The notes: a model not told the origin generated them from the sequence alone. A DNA stretch of 64,000 nucleotides from Nostoc sp. CHAB 5844 (GCF_020829595.1 NZ_JAIVFW010000026.1:1-64000); one strand, 5' to 3'. Positions 1 through 10,385 are shown, counted from the stretch's first letter. Numbers and translations: made by a program.

Positions 1-1499
<1,499 letters not shown>

Positions 1500-1536
1500 G
1501 TTGAAATCTTTTTTTCATCACTGACAATCGAATTTT

Positions 1537-1568
1537 AAAAGGCTCTTGTTCAAAAACAAGAGCCTTTT
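1537..1568 (+). terminator. Rho-independent-type hairpin after psbC
   Basis: A 14-base perfect inverted repeat (AAAAGGCTCTTGTT and its complement) with a 4-base loop, 38 bases after the psbC stop. The right arm ends in a T run. It is the likely end of the psbD-psbC transcript. Confidence 0.85.
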
Positions 1569-1794
1569 CTTTTAGGACTCCGTAATTGTCATATTTTTTC
1601 GTGAAGGAATTCCCAATCTAAAATTTAATTGTATGCGGCAGCCACATAGGTTATACCATTTCACTTGAAAATTGATACATTTAGGCAGGCAGAGGAGCAG
1701 GGGAGCAGAGGGGCAGAGGAGAAATTATTTGTATCATTTATTTGGTGAAATGGTATTACATCAATTCACGAAAAATTTGATGCACATAAAATCT

Positions 1795-1823
1795 GTAGAG
1801 ACGTTGCAATGCAACGTCTCTAC
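1795..1823. repeat. GTAGAGACG palindrome, copy 1
   Basis: A 29-base near-perfect palindrome starting GTAGAGACGTTGCA and ending with its reverse complement. Related palindromes occur at 10564-10591 and 14510-14537, with a shorter relative at 10895-10914. The outer GTAGAGACG/CGTCTCTAC arms are constant and the centre varies. Confidence 0.85.
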
Positions 1824-1869
1824 AAAAAAATTCGTTTCATCTTTAAAGGAAATTGGTATTAGGACATTG

Positions 1870-1941
1870 GTTAGGACATTCTAAAACGCTAAAACCAATT
1901 CACTGCAAGTATTTCACTTTTGACTTTTGACTTTTGCTATA
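1870..1941. repeat. Dispersed repeat, uninterrupted copy
   Basis: About 72 bases beginning GTTAGGACATTCTAAAACGC and ending in CTTTTGA heptamers and TTTGCTATAT. A second copy at 10659-10830 is nearly identical but carries a 91-base insertion, so this copy shows what the empty site looks like. Confidence 0.85.
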
Positions 1942-2241
1942 TTAGTGGTTCCATTCTAGGGTAATCTCCAAATTACCTGTATCATTCCCTTTTACTAGTA
2001 CAGGTGTGAGTTTACCTGATTCAATGCCAATGTCTATGCCAAATTTGACACTAGCCTTATCTGGTTTAACTTTATTTAATGCTTCAGCAATTTCTTGGAC
2101 AAGAACTTCCAGCGGAGCAGTGACTTCGTTAAATTGTCGAACTTGAATATTCGGTTTGCGATCGCCTATTTGTGTAGCTTCAACTTTAATATTTGTACCA
2201 TCAGCAAGTTCTACCGTAATAATTCTGCTTTGAATTTCCAT
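1942..2241 (-). CDS. Trypco1 (CU044_2847-type) small protein
   Basis: A 99-residue protein with no signal peptide or membrane span. Its outline matches the trypsin-co-occurring domain 1 family: an N-terminal strand pair (TVELADGTNIKVEA), a helix (LEVLVQEIAEALNKVKP) and a C-terminal block in which FGIDIGIESGKL leads to a final strand NLEITLEWNH. The family often occurs fused to or beside trypsin-like proteases and NTPases in putative conflict systems, but its biochemical role is not established. It lies 41 bases downstream of the SWIM gene on the same strand and is probably co-transcribed with it. The family call is from memory of the pattern. Confidence 0.7.
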   Translation of the reverse strand: MEIQSRIITVELADGTNIKVEATQIGDRKPNIQVRQFNEVTAPLEVLVQEIAEALNKVKPDKASVKFGIDIGIESGKLTPVLVKGNDTGNLEITLEWNH

Positions 2242-2282
2242 GTTAGTTTAAAGACATATCTATGCTTTAATACCATATAAAC

Positions 2283-3122
2283 TTAACTGCTTCCTACATT
2301 CATAGCTGCTAAAACAGCTTTTTGGCTAATATCCTTGTAAACAGCATCTAAATACTTCATTACTACATCACCAGAAGTTAAATTTACTACATCCTCCTCA
2401 GTCTTCGCTAAGGGGATTGCACCTAAGATATCTAATACTGTCTCGCTCATGCTAGGTGCAATCACTACTAAAGATGAATCTAAAGGCTCATGATATTCCC
2501 AAAAAGAGCTAATATTTACTGATGATTGCTTGTGAGTAATTGGCTGTTGAACGTCGGATTTTGTCGCAGTTGTATTCGCTTCAGATTTAGCACCGCGTAA
2601 CTTACGTAAATCGCTGATAATTTGTTCTTTAGTCCGCCCACGTAATTGAAACAGCACAAACGGGTCTTCGCTAAATCTATCGCCTAATTGATAATAAATT
2701 GCCCCAACATGCTTACAAGGGTTGGCTTTATCTGGACAGGAACATTTACTGTGAACATCACCTAATGTAAATGGAAACAAAGACAGCCCATTAGCAGTAA
2801 ATACTTCTTCAATATTTTGTGGCATTTCTCCGGCTAGTAACTTAGCAGCGAATAATGCTCTTTTAGACATTGTTTCAATGACATAGCCCCACTCTTCATC
2901 ACTAAAAGAGTCCAGAGAAAGAGAAACTGTATAAGGTTCAACTTCACTACCTTGCACCTTGGCTAATACCTTCGCACCTTTAAATTCAATGCTGAGAACA
3001 TTACCTTGACGAGCATAATTTCTGGCACGTTCTAACCGCTTTTTAAAACGATAAGAATCGAGTAATTCTAGCCATCTTTGTGACCACCATTCACGGCTTG
3101 CTTGTAATGTATAACTAGTCAT
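2283..3122 (-). CDS. SWIM zinc-finger domain protein
   Basis: A 279-residue soluble protein. The central CSCPDKANPCKH motif fits the SWIM zinc-finger signature CxCxnCxH, a predicted nucleic-acid or protein-binding fold. The N-terminus (ASREWWSQRWLELLDSY, then a YARQGNVLSIEF strand block) is typical of the bacterial SWIM proteins encoded next to SNF2-type helicases. No helicase lies within the window; the downstream partner is the Trypco1 gene. The C-terminal third (from about residue 175) is variable and low in recognisable motifs. The domain is well supported; the function is unknown. Confidence 0.8.
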   Translation of the reverse strand: MTSYTLQASREWWSQRWLELLDSYRFKKRLERARNYARQGNVLSIEFKGAKVLAKVQGSEVEPYTVSLSLDSFSDEEWGYVIETMSKRALFAAKLLAGEMPQNIEEVFTANGLSLFPFTLGDVHSKCSCPDKANPCKHVGAIYYQLGDRFSEDPFVLFQLRGRTKEQIISDLRKLRGAKSEANTTATKSDVQQPITHKQSSVNISSFWEYHEPLDSSLVVIAPSMSETVLDILGAIPLAKTEEDVVNLTSGDVVMKYLDAVYKDISQKAVLAAMNVGSS

Positions 3123-3307
3123 AATTAATTACGAATTATATAGGGAATGAGGAAGATAAGGATTTTGTGACAATTGAGTTCTGCCCGATAAATTTCTACT
3201 ACCTTTTACCAGTACGCTTCTTTTCCTTAGCATAGTAGTTTACTCAAACTTGTGTGTACACCATAGCTAAAAAAAGAATTGGGAGTTGGTGTAGAAAACG
3301 GAGGAGT

Positions 3308-3346
3308 CTGTAGGTTGGGTGGAGCGACAGCGAAACCCAACAAGAG
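3308..3346. repeat. Small hairpin repeat (TTGGGT/ACCCAA type)
   Basis: GTAGGTTGGGTGGAGCGACA followed by GCGAAACCCAACAA forms a short inverted repeat. It looks like one of the dispersed palindromes common in Nostoc-type genomes. It lies between the divergent SWIM and TPR genes. Confidence 0.55.
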
Positions 3347-3380
3347 CAAGATTGAATTAATTACGAATTACCAATGACCT

Positions 3381-4253
3381 ATGACTGATTCACAGGAAAA
3401 TGAAGCAAGACTCCAAGAACTAGCCTGGGCAATAGAAACATCTGTAGAGCAGTTTAAGCTAATGGTGGCACAGTGTAATTATGCCAAACTGCGCGATCGC
3501 CTGATTGCCAGATTACAAGAAATCTGCGAAATTGAGATTCAGGTTTTACATTTAAAGCCATCACAAAGGACGCTGCATAAAGCCATTCAAGAAGAATTTG
3601 GCGGTAATATCCAAGCTTTGATGATTACGGGTTTAGAAACCTTGCGAGATTTACCGCAGATGTTTACCTCTGCAAATCAGGTGCGGGAAGAATTTCGCCG
3701 GAGTTTTTCTTTCCCGATAGTTTTGTGGGTGAACGATGAAGTTTACCAACAATTTAGCCAACTAGCTCCCGACTTAGAAAGTTGGGCTACTACAAATAGA
3801 TTTAATATTACTGCGGCTGAATTAACTGATTTTATTCAACAAACCGCAGCCCAATTATTTGATAATAGTTTTAATATTAATTTAGAACTTTGTATAGAAA
3901 TTAAATCAGCTTGGCAAGAATTACAAAATGCTGATGATATTTTTAGCCCAGAGATAAAAGCTAGTTGTCAATTTTTGCGGGGATTAGTTGCTTATATTGA
4001 GCAAGATTTAGATGCAGCAATTAACTATTATCAGCAAAGTTTAAACTTTTGGCAAACAAGTAATAATTTAGAACGGCAAGGTAAGATACCTTCGGGTTCA
4101 CAGTTGCCTGCGGAGGGAAACCCTCCCGCCGCACTGATTCACCGCAACGCACTGGCTCCTCTGCTCAAGAGCCACGCCAGTCGCGCGGCTGTCGGGAAAC
4201 CCGCAAGGGGCGCGCTGGCTCCCCTTGCGGTCTCAACAAGCAAACTTTTGTGA
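3381..4253 (+). pseudogene. TPR-type protein truncated by palindromic repeats
   Basis: The first ~231 residues look like a genuine soluble, mostly helical protein: an N-terminal helical region (EARLQELAWAIETSVEQF), a segment with FPIVLWVNDEVYQQFSQLAP that resembles N-terminal parts of large cyanobacterial NTPase/TPR proteins, and a first TPR-like unit near residues 200-230 (GLVAYIEQDLDAAINYYQQS). From about base 4081 the frame runs through GC-rich palindromic repeats and gives an unnatural Ala/Pro/Arg tail to the stop at 4253. Family members usually continue with many TPR units, which are absent here. It is most likely a truncated gene, though the shortened protein could still be made. The start at 3381 lacks a strong ribosome-binding site. 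Confidence 0.65.
4081..4245. repeat. Cluster of GC-rich palindromic repeats
   Basis: At least three hairpins in tandem: GCGG...CCGC near 4114-4133, ACTGGC...GCCAGT near 4148-4180, and a perfect 10-base inverted repeat CCGCAAGGGG/CCCCTTGCGG at 4201-4230. The ACTGGC arm is shared with the inserted element at 10715-10803. Base composition is far more GC-rich than the flanks. Confidence 0.8.
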
Positions 4254-4278
4254 TTATTAGCTTATAAGTTATAAAATA

Positions 4279-6090
4279 CTAGTTATCCATCAAAATCAAG
4301 CGCAGAGGGTCTAAATGCACATACCAAGGGTAAGGTTGGTCTTTCATCTGCGCCCATTTCTCTTTGAAAACCTCAGCTTGCAGATGATAGTCTTGACTAT
4401 TATTCGGGGCAGTGTGTAGTTTTAAGAATAATGTCATCCGATGAGGTGTTTCACTTGTGCGTACTAGCCAACAGGGAAAGGTATTTACTTGAGATGAATC
4501 ATGGCAAAAGATAAGTTGATGAGCGCGAATGCCAACGTGAGATAGTTTGTCAGGAATTGGTTCTAAAACTTCGAGGTGACAACCCCAATCCAGCGCTTGT
4601 ATTTTTTGCACTCCTTGAACCACAGCGCGAGAGAAGTTCTTACATCCAGTTAATTGGGCAACACTCACACTAGCAGGATGTTCGAAAATCTCATATTTGG
4701 AACTGTGATGTACTGCTTGACCATGTTCTAATACTAATAAGTTCGGGCAAACTCGGTAAGCTTCATCCATATTATGAGTAACAAATAAAGCCACACCTTG
4801 GTAATCAGTCAAAGTTTCTGTCATCTGCTGTTCTAATTGACTACGCAAGTGAGTATCGAGGGCGGAAAATGGCTCATCTAAAAGTAATGCTTCTGGTTGA
4901 CTAGCCAATGCTCTGGCTAATGCAACGCGTTGTTGTTGACCTCCGGAAAGCTGATGTGGATAGCGATCGCCTAATCCGGACAATTGCATGGCAGTTAGTT
5001 GTTCATCTATTTGGACTCGCGCATTTGCCGCAGACAATCCCTTGGGTAAGCCAAAAGCTATGTTTTGGGCCACTGTCATATTGGGGAACAAGGCATAATT
5101 TTGGACTAAAAAACCAATGCGGCGATCGCGGCTAGGTAAATTAATTCCAGTTTCGGAGTCGAACAAGACTCTGCCATTCAAAACTATTCGCCCTCTATTT
5201 GGCGTTTCGATGCCGGCAATGCAGCGCAGAATCATACTTTTACCTGCGCCTGAACCACCTAATAATCCCAATGGTTGCTCGTTAGTACTGAAGGACACTT
5301 TTAAATGAAAACTGGGCAATTTTTTTTCAATATCTATAAACAGTCCAATTTCTGAAACAGGTGCAGACACTGAATAAGATTCAGCCAGTCTTTTTTCTTG
5401 TCTTCGTATTCCTGCTTCCTTGCGTCTTCCCTCCTCTCGAACTTCCTGCCAAAAATTGACTGCAATTATCCCCGATAAGGAAATTACCATAATTGCGATC
5501 GCCCAAAACCAAGCTTCATCCATTGCACCTGCTTCCACAGCAAAGTAAATTGCCATTGGAATCGTCTGGGTTTGTCCGGGAATATTACCAGCCAGCATTA
5601 ATGTTGCGCCGAATTCACCCAAGGCACGGGCAAAAGCCAACGTCGTAGCGGCGACAATTCCAGGTAAGGCTAAAGGTAAACTGATTTGCCAAAAGATTTT
5701 TGATTCACTTGCACCCAGAGTTCTCGCTACTCTTAGTAAATTGCGATCGATTTGTTCAAAAGCGCCCAATGCAGTTTTATACATTAATGGGAAGGCTACC
5801 ACAGTTGCTGCGATCGCTGCACCATACCAAGTAAAGACAATAGTCAGATCAAAAGGCTCCATGAGTTTGCCCACAGGCCCATTCTTCCCAAAAAATAACA
5901 GTAATAAAAAGCCAACAACTGTTGGTGGCAAAATTAACGGCGCAACAAAAATACTTTCAATCAAAGATTTGGCTTTACCTCGATAACTGAGCATCCAGTA
6001 AGCCACAGCAATCCCTACAAAAAATGTGATTATAGTTGCTAATAATGAAGTTTTAAGTGATATCCAAAGGGGTGATAAATCCTGTGGCAT
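4279..6090 (-). CDS. modBC: Molybdate ABC transporter, fused permease and ATPase (ModB-ModC)
   Basis: A 603-residue fusion. Residues 1-210 are a ModB-type permease with about five membrane spans and the EAA loop (RVARTLGASESKIFWQISLP). Residues 211-245 are a charged Arg/Lys/Glu-rich linker. From about 250 follows a ModC-type ATPase with Walker A (GGSGAGKS, about 278), signature LSGGQQQR (about 381) and Walker B LLLDEPFSALD. The C-terminal ~130 residues resemble a regulatory molybdate-binding region but are divergent. ModBC fusions are known in heterocystous cyanobacteria. With ModA it imports molybdate, needed for nitrogenase and nitrate reductase. It lies 135 bases downstream of modA on the same strand. 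Confidence 0.93.
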   Translation of the reverse strand: MPQDLSPLWISLKTSLLATIITFFVGIAVAYWMLSYRGKAKSLIESIFVAPLILPPTVVGFLLLLFFGKNGPVGKLMEPFDLTIVFTWYGAAIAATVVAFPLMYKTALGAFEQIDRNLLRVARTLGASESKIFWQISLPLALPGIVAATTLAFARALGEFGATLMLAGNIPGQTQTIPMAIYFAVEAGAMDEAWFWAIAIMVISLSGIIAVNFWQEVREEGRRKEAGIRRQEKRLAESYSVSAPVSEIGLFIDIEKKLPSFHLKVSFSTNEQPLGLLGGSGAGKSMILRCIAGIETPNRGRIVLNGRVLFDSETGINLPSRDRRIGFLVQNYALFPNMTVAQNIAFGLPKGLSAANARVQIDEQLTAMQLSGLGDRYPHQLSGGQQQRVALARALASQPEALLLDEPFSALDTHLRSQLEQQMTETLTDYQGVALFVTHNMDEAYRVCPNLLVLEHGQAVHHSSKYEIFEHPASVSVAQLTGCKNFSRAVVQGVQKIQALDWGCHLEVLEPIPDKLSHVGIRAHQLIFCHDSSQVNTFPCWLVRTSETPHRMTLFLKLHTAPNNSQDYHLQAEVFKEKWAQMKDQPYPWYVHLDPLRLILMDN

Positions 6091-6225
6091 AGTTTCATAT
6101 AATCAAAGATTTTCAACTTTCCCAAGAGGTAATGACAAAAAACAGGAAACAATTGCCTGGTTGGTGAGCGACTTGCCTTGAGCGAAGCCGAAAGGAGCCG
6201 AACCACTGCCTTCTGCCTTCTAATA

Positions 6226-7044
6226 TCAACTTCCAGCTAAGGTAAAACCCTGTTTTTCAAATACATTTTTGGCTTCATTACTACTAACTAAAAACTGTTC
6301 AAAATCCTTAGCGGCATCGACATTTTTACTACTTTTTAGTACCGCAATTGGATAGACAATAGGAGAATGACTATTTTCAGGTGCAGTGGTTACTACTTTG
6401 ACTTTGGAAGTACTTTTCGCGTCCGAAAGGTAAACTAAACCAGCATCAGCATTTCCTGACTCTACAAAATTCAGAGCTTGCCGTACATCTTTAGCGTAAA
6501 CAACTTTACTTTTGATTTGATCAGCAATTTTTAACGAAGTCAAAACTTGTTGAGCATATTGTCCAGCAGGTACACTCTTGGGTTCACCTAAAGCAATTTT
6601 CTTCACCTGCGGCGAAGTCAAATCTTTTAAATCTGATATTGTTGTAGAGTTTTGCGGTGCAATTAATACTAGTTTATTTCTCAATAAATCCTTGCGTGTG
6701 CCATCAACTAATAAACCTTTTTTCTCTAATGCATCTATTTGTTTAGTTGCTGCGGAGATGAAAACATCAACTTTTGCACCTTGTTCGATTTGTTGTTGTA
6801 AAGCACCTGATGAGCCAAAATTGTAGGCTAGGTTAACGCCTGGTTTTTCTTTAATGTAAATTGGTTTGATTGCTTCGAGTGCGTCTTTGAGACTAGCAGC
6901 AGCTGAGATAGTTAAACTGGTTGTTTGGGCTGTGGGACTAGCAGTGGTGGCTGAGTTAGGTGTAGTTGTTTGATTACAGCCGATAACTAACAGACAAGAA
7001 AAAAATAGCCAACAAGCAAAAGCTAAAATGCGTTTAGAACTCAT
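6226..7044 (-). CDS. modA: Molybdate-binding periplasmic lipoprotein
   Basis: A 272-residue solute-binding protein. It has a lipoprotein signal peptide ending LLVIGC (Cys23) and a short Thr/Ser-rich spacer. The ModA core follows: LTISAAASLKDALEAI with the oxyanion-binding Ser/Ala loop, NFGSSGALQQQIEQGAKVD, and ADAGLVYLSDA. It captures molybdate and delivers it to ModBC, encoded directly downstream. No ModE regulator gene is nearby. Length is normal for the family. Confidence 0.93.
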   Translation of the reverse strand: MSSKRILAFACWLFFSCLLVIGCNQTTTPNSATTASPTAQTTSLTISAAASLKDALEAIKPIYIKEKPGVNLAYNFGSSGALQQQIEQGAKVDVFISAATKQIDALEKKGLLVDGTRKDLLRNKLVLIAPQNSTTISDLKDLTSPQVKKIALGEPKSVPAGQYAQQVLTSLKIADQIKSKVVYAKDVRQALNFVESGNADAGLVYLSDAKSTSKVKVVTTAPENSHSPIVYPIAVLKSSKNVDAAKDFEQFLVSSNEAKNVFEKQGFTLAGS

Positions 7045-7878
7045 TTGCAGTCTTTCAAGCGGTTTGTCAATTCATGTGTTACTTACCAACCTAACATGAG
7101 AAAAGTTGGTAAGTAACACTAAATTATTTAACTACACAGAAATCTGCAATTTCTGGAATTACAAACTCAAAATCTTGATCTAGTGGTCTGAGTTATTCAC
7201 AAACATAGGCAAATGAATCTTAGACAAGGGGTATGGCGTGTCAGGAAGCAAAAATTTTACTTCTTTACAGCCAATTTCAACAACTCAGCTTTGTGCGTAA
7301 ATTCTGACTTTAAAGCAGCTTAATATGTCGGCTGCAAACAAAAAGCCCCCGGTTTTTGCCAGGGGTATCTATCTCTATCAGCATCAACCTATTCCTACAT
7401 AAACGAGAATCGCACTTGTTTGAGGTTATTGCATCCGCAGTCATGCAGTAATTGCATAATTATAATTTAATAATTGCAATTAACGTGTAAAAGATGGAAG
7501 CGATCGCTCGAAACTTTCCAAAAAAAAGGCTTAACGTTTTGTTAAGCCTTGAAATGTCCTAGTGCTTAAGCAGACATCCGTGATTAATGTAGACATACTA
7601 GCTTGACAGTTCATCTCCCTAGAGGAGGTCATTTGACCAAATAAGGCAAAAGAAAGAAGAATAAAATTGGTCGCAAGCCCCTGAATTTATTCATGGAAAA
7701 GAAGATAAAGATTTGTTTCGAGACACGACATGCTGTGAAACAATGCGTCCTTATTAAATCCCCAATATTTAGATATGTGTAGCACTCTTTTTACTTTTTA
7801 AGTTGTAGAAAAAACTTGAGAAAAATTACACATCGCGTTAAGCTTCCTTAGCGTAACTGCACACTTTGACATCAGGTG
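7045..7878. other. Long spacer between modA and the GH116 gene
   Basis: 834 bases without a recognisable protein gene, between divergent genes, so it must contain both promoters. It includes a GC-rich hairpin near 7343-7364 and a strong minus-strand terminator-like hairpin at 7526-7550. The part between that hairpin and the GH116 start could hold a small minus-strand RNA. Confidence 0.6.
7517..7550 (-). terminator. Minus-strand terminator-like hairpin without an obvious gene
   Basis: A perfect 10-base inverted repeat (AAGGCTTAAC/GTTAAGCCTT) with a 5-base loop. Read on the minus strand it is followed by a run of T residues (the A run at 7519-7527), as in a rho-independent terminator. The only sequence it could terminate is 7551-7875, where no protein gene is visible. 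Confidence 0.6.
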
Positions 7879-10353
7879 ATGACAAATCAACACTCCCCAG
7901 AAATTCCCTCCTGTACTTGGAATCGTCCCATTGGCTTAGGCTGGGACAAACCTTATACCGTCCGCTACGCCAGTAATATTGATGATGGCCCTTGGCATGG
8001 TCTGCCTTTGGGTGGTTTTGGTGCAGGTTGCATCGGTCGTTCTTCGAGGGGAGATTTTAACCTATGGCACATCGATGGCGGTGAGCATATCTTTAAAAAT
8101 GTCCCGGCTTGCCAGTTCAGTGTGTTTGAGTCTAACGGCACTTCTCAAACCTACGCTTTGTCTACTGCATCACCGGAAGATGGTAGTCTCCAGGCTTGGC
8201 AATGGTATCCGGCGAGTAGTGAGTCAGTTTTCACAGGGACATATCATGCTTTATATCCGCGCAGTTGGTTTGTCTATGAAAATGTATTTCAAGCACAACT
8301 AACTTGTGAGCAGTTTTCGCCTATTTGGGCAAATAATTACCAAGAAACTAGCTATCCTGTGGCGGTGTTTTTATGGAAGGCGCATAACCCCAGCAATGCA
8401 CCCATTACACTCAGCATTATGTTGACTTGGCAAAATATGGTGGGTTGGTTTACTAATGCGTTGAAATCGCCAGAAGTCAAGATACGCGATGATGGTAGTC
8501 CAGTTTATGAGTATCAGCCGCGCTGGGGTGAAAGTCAGGGAAATTACACTCAGGTAGTGGAAAATTCGGAATACTTCGGTTGCTTTTTAGGACAGGTTGG
8601 AATTACTGCACCTTTGCAAGAAGGTGATGGTAGTTGGTGTATTGCCACGTTGAAACATTCCCAAGTCGAAGTGTTTCATCACAGCAAATGGTATCCTGAA
8701 GGTACAGGTGATGAGGTATGGCAAAGCTTTGCTGCGGATGGTTCTTTGCCTAATTATATAGATACAAATCCAGCGACAGAAAATCAACAGTTAGGAAGTG
8801 CGATCGCAGTTCGCTTCACTCTCCAACCAGGCGAAACTTTAGAAATTCCGTTTGTGCTGGCTTGGGATTTCCCAGTCACAGAATTTGCAGCGGGAGTTAA
8901 TTATTACCGCAGATATACAGATTTTTTTGGTAAAAGTGGTAATAATGCCTTGGAAATTGCTACTACTGCTTTAAAAAATTATCAAACTTGGCGATCGCAA
9001 ATTCAAAGTTGGCAAGCACCAATTCTCAACCGCAAAGATTTGCCCGACTGGTTCAAAATGGCGTTATTTAATGAATTGTATGACTTAACTAGTGGTGGTA
9101 CTCTCTGGAGTGCAGCATCAGAACTTGACCCTATCGGTCAGTTTGCCGTGTTGGAATGTTTAGATTATCGCTGGTATGAAAGTTTAGATGTGCGGTTATA
9201 CGGTTCCTTTGGGTTGCTGCTGCTGTTCCCAGAATTAGAAAAGTCGGTAATGCGGGCTTTTGCACGGGCAATTCCCCAAAGTGATGATCATCAACGGATT
9301 ATTGGCTACTACTATACTATTGGTGCAGATACGACAACCGCCGCTCGCAAAGTCGCAGGTGCAACACCCCACGATTTAGGCGCACCGAATGAACACGTCT
9401 GGGAGAAAACTAATTACACCTGTTATCAAGACTGTAATTTGTGGAAGGATTTAAGTTGCGATTTTGTTTTGCAAATCTACCGAGATTTTTTGCTGACGGG
9501 TGGTGATGATGTAGAGTTTTTAGCAGATTGTTGGGATGCGATTGTGCAAACTCTCGATTATCTGAAAACTTTTGACAAAGATGGTGATGGAATTCCAGAA
9601 AATTCGGGCGCACCAGACCAAACTTTTGATGATTGGCGGTTACAGGGTGTTAGCGCATATTGTGGTGGGTTGTGGTTGGCTGCTTTGGAGGCAGCGATCG
9701 CTATTAGTGATATTTTAATAACGAACCGCCGAGAGAAGTTGCGTGCGGGGGTTCCCCCCGTTGAGCAAACTTCTCCTATCGGAGACGCTGCGCGAACGGT
9801 GGGCGCAGAGGGCGCAGAGAGACAGAAGTTTATATATCAAGAATGGTTACAGCAATCTCGTCCTATCTATGAGGAAAAGCTGTGGAATGGCCAGTATTAC
9901 AGGTTGGATAGTGGCAGTGGTTCGGCTGTGGTGATGGCAGATCAATTGTGTGGGCAATTTTATGCGCGGTTACTAGAATTACCAGATATTGTATCGAGCG
10001 ATCGCGCCCTCTCTGCTCTGAAGACTGTTTATGATGCTTGCTTCTTAAAGTTCCAAAATGGTCAGTTTGGTGCAGCGAATGGTGTGCTTCCCGACGGTTC
10101 TCCAGAAAACCCCAAGGCTACCCATCCTCTGGAAGTCTGGACAGGAATCAATTTTGGACTAGCGGCTTTTCTCGTGCAGATGGGAATGAAGGATGAGGCT
10201 TTGCGGCTGTCACAAGCTGTGGTGCGGCAGATTTACGATAACGGACTGCAATTCCGCACACCAGAAGCGATTACCTCAGTGGGTACTTTCCGCGCTAGTA
10301 CTTATCTCCGGGCGATGGCGATTTGGGGTATTTATTTAGTTATGAGTAAATAG
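7879..10353 (+). CDS. GH116 beta-glucosidase / GBA2-like glucosylceramidase
   Basis: An 824-residue soluble enzyme from the ATG at 7879 (a GTG directly before it at 7876 is an alternative). The N-terminal half is the beta-sandwich domain (GGFGAGCIGRSSRGDF, NLWHIDGG). The C-terminal half is the alpha/alpha barrel with two GH116 landmarks: ELYDLTSGGTLW, whose Glu399 is the predicted nucleophile, and the PDQTFDDW region (residues 579-586) with the predicted acid/base aspartate. It would hydrolyse beta-glucosides or glucosyl lipids. Residues about 616-650 are encoded by an inserted palindromic repeat that keeps the frame, in a surface region just after the active-site motif. No signal peptide is visible. 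It stands alone and ends before a hairpin. Confidence 0.88.
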   Translation: MTNQHSPEIPSCTWNRPIGLGWDKPYTVRYASNIDDGPWHGLPLGGFGAGCIGRSSRGDFNLWHIDGGEHIFKNVPACQFSVFESNGTSQTYALSTASPEDGSLQAWQWYPASSESVFTGTYHALYPRSWFVYENVFQAQLTCEQFSPIWANNYQETSYPVAVFLWKAHNPSNAPITLSIMLTWQNMVGWFTNALKSPEVKIRDDGSPVYEYQPRWGESQGNYTQVVENSEYFGCFLGQVGITAPLQEGDGSWCIATLKHSQVEVFHHSKWYPEGTGDEVWQSFAADGSLPNYIDTNPATENQQLGSAIAVRFTLQPGETLEIPFVLAWDFPVTEFAAGVNYYRRYTDFFGKSGNNALEIATTALKNYQTWRSQIQSWQAPILNRKDLPDWFKMALFNELYDLTSGGTLWSAASELDPIGQFAVLECLDYRWYESLDVRLYGSFGLLLLFPELEKSVMRAFARAIPQSDDHQRIIGYYYTIGADTTTAARKVAGATPHDLGAPNEHVWEKTNYTCYQDCNLWKDLSCDFVLQIYRDFLLTGGDDVEFLADCWDAIVQTLDYLKTFDKDGDGIPENSGAPDQTFDDWRLQGVSAYCGGLWLAALEAAIAISDILITNRREKLRAGVPPVEQTSPIGDAARTVGAEGAERQKFIYQEWLQQSRPIYEEKLWNGQYYRLDSGSGSAVVMADQLCGQFYARLLELPDIVSSDRALSALKTVYDACFLKFQNGQFGAANGVLPDGSPENPKATHPLEVWTGINFGLAAFLVQMGMKDEALRLSQAVVRQIYDNGLQFRTPEAITSVGTFRASTYLRAMAIWGIYLVMSK
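9728..9830 (+). repeat. Palindromic repeat inserted in frame in the GH116 gene
   Basis: An imperfect hairpin GAGAAGTTGCGTGCGGGGG ... CCCCCCGTTGAGCAAACTTCTC (about 9733-9777) is followed by GGAGACGCTGCGCGAAC and GGGCGCAGAGGGCGCAGAG. These motifs are typical of dispersed Nostoc-type repeats, not of coding sequence. They add about 35 Arg/Ala/Gly/Glu-rich residues without a stop. Confidence 0.75.
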
Positions 10354-10385
10354 GAGCCAGAATACAAAAGTTCAACAATGTTGTT

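Larger units (their letters stand above)
1569..1941. other. Gene-free spacer filled with small repeats
   Basis: No convincing gene. It holds a purine-rich GCAGAGG/GGAGCAG tract (about 1683-1720), a 29-base palindrome (1795-1823) and, at 1870-1941, one copy of a longer repeat that recurs near 10659. That copy ends in CTTTTGA heptamers. Short open frames here are made of the repeats. Confidence 0.7.

Noticed and set aside
1672-1884. 70-codon open frame after psbC
   Set aside because: It is made of the GCAGAGG purine repeat, a palindrome and part of a dispersed repeat, with no protein character or ribosome-binding site.
7045-7200. Molybdenum-cofactor riboswitch upstream of modA
   Set aside because: The region was read for the complex conserved structure of that riboswitch and nothing comparable was seen.
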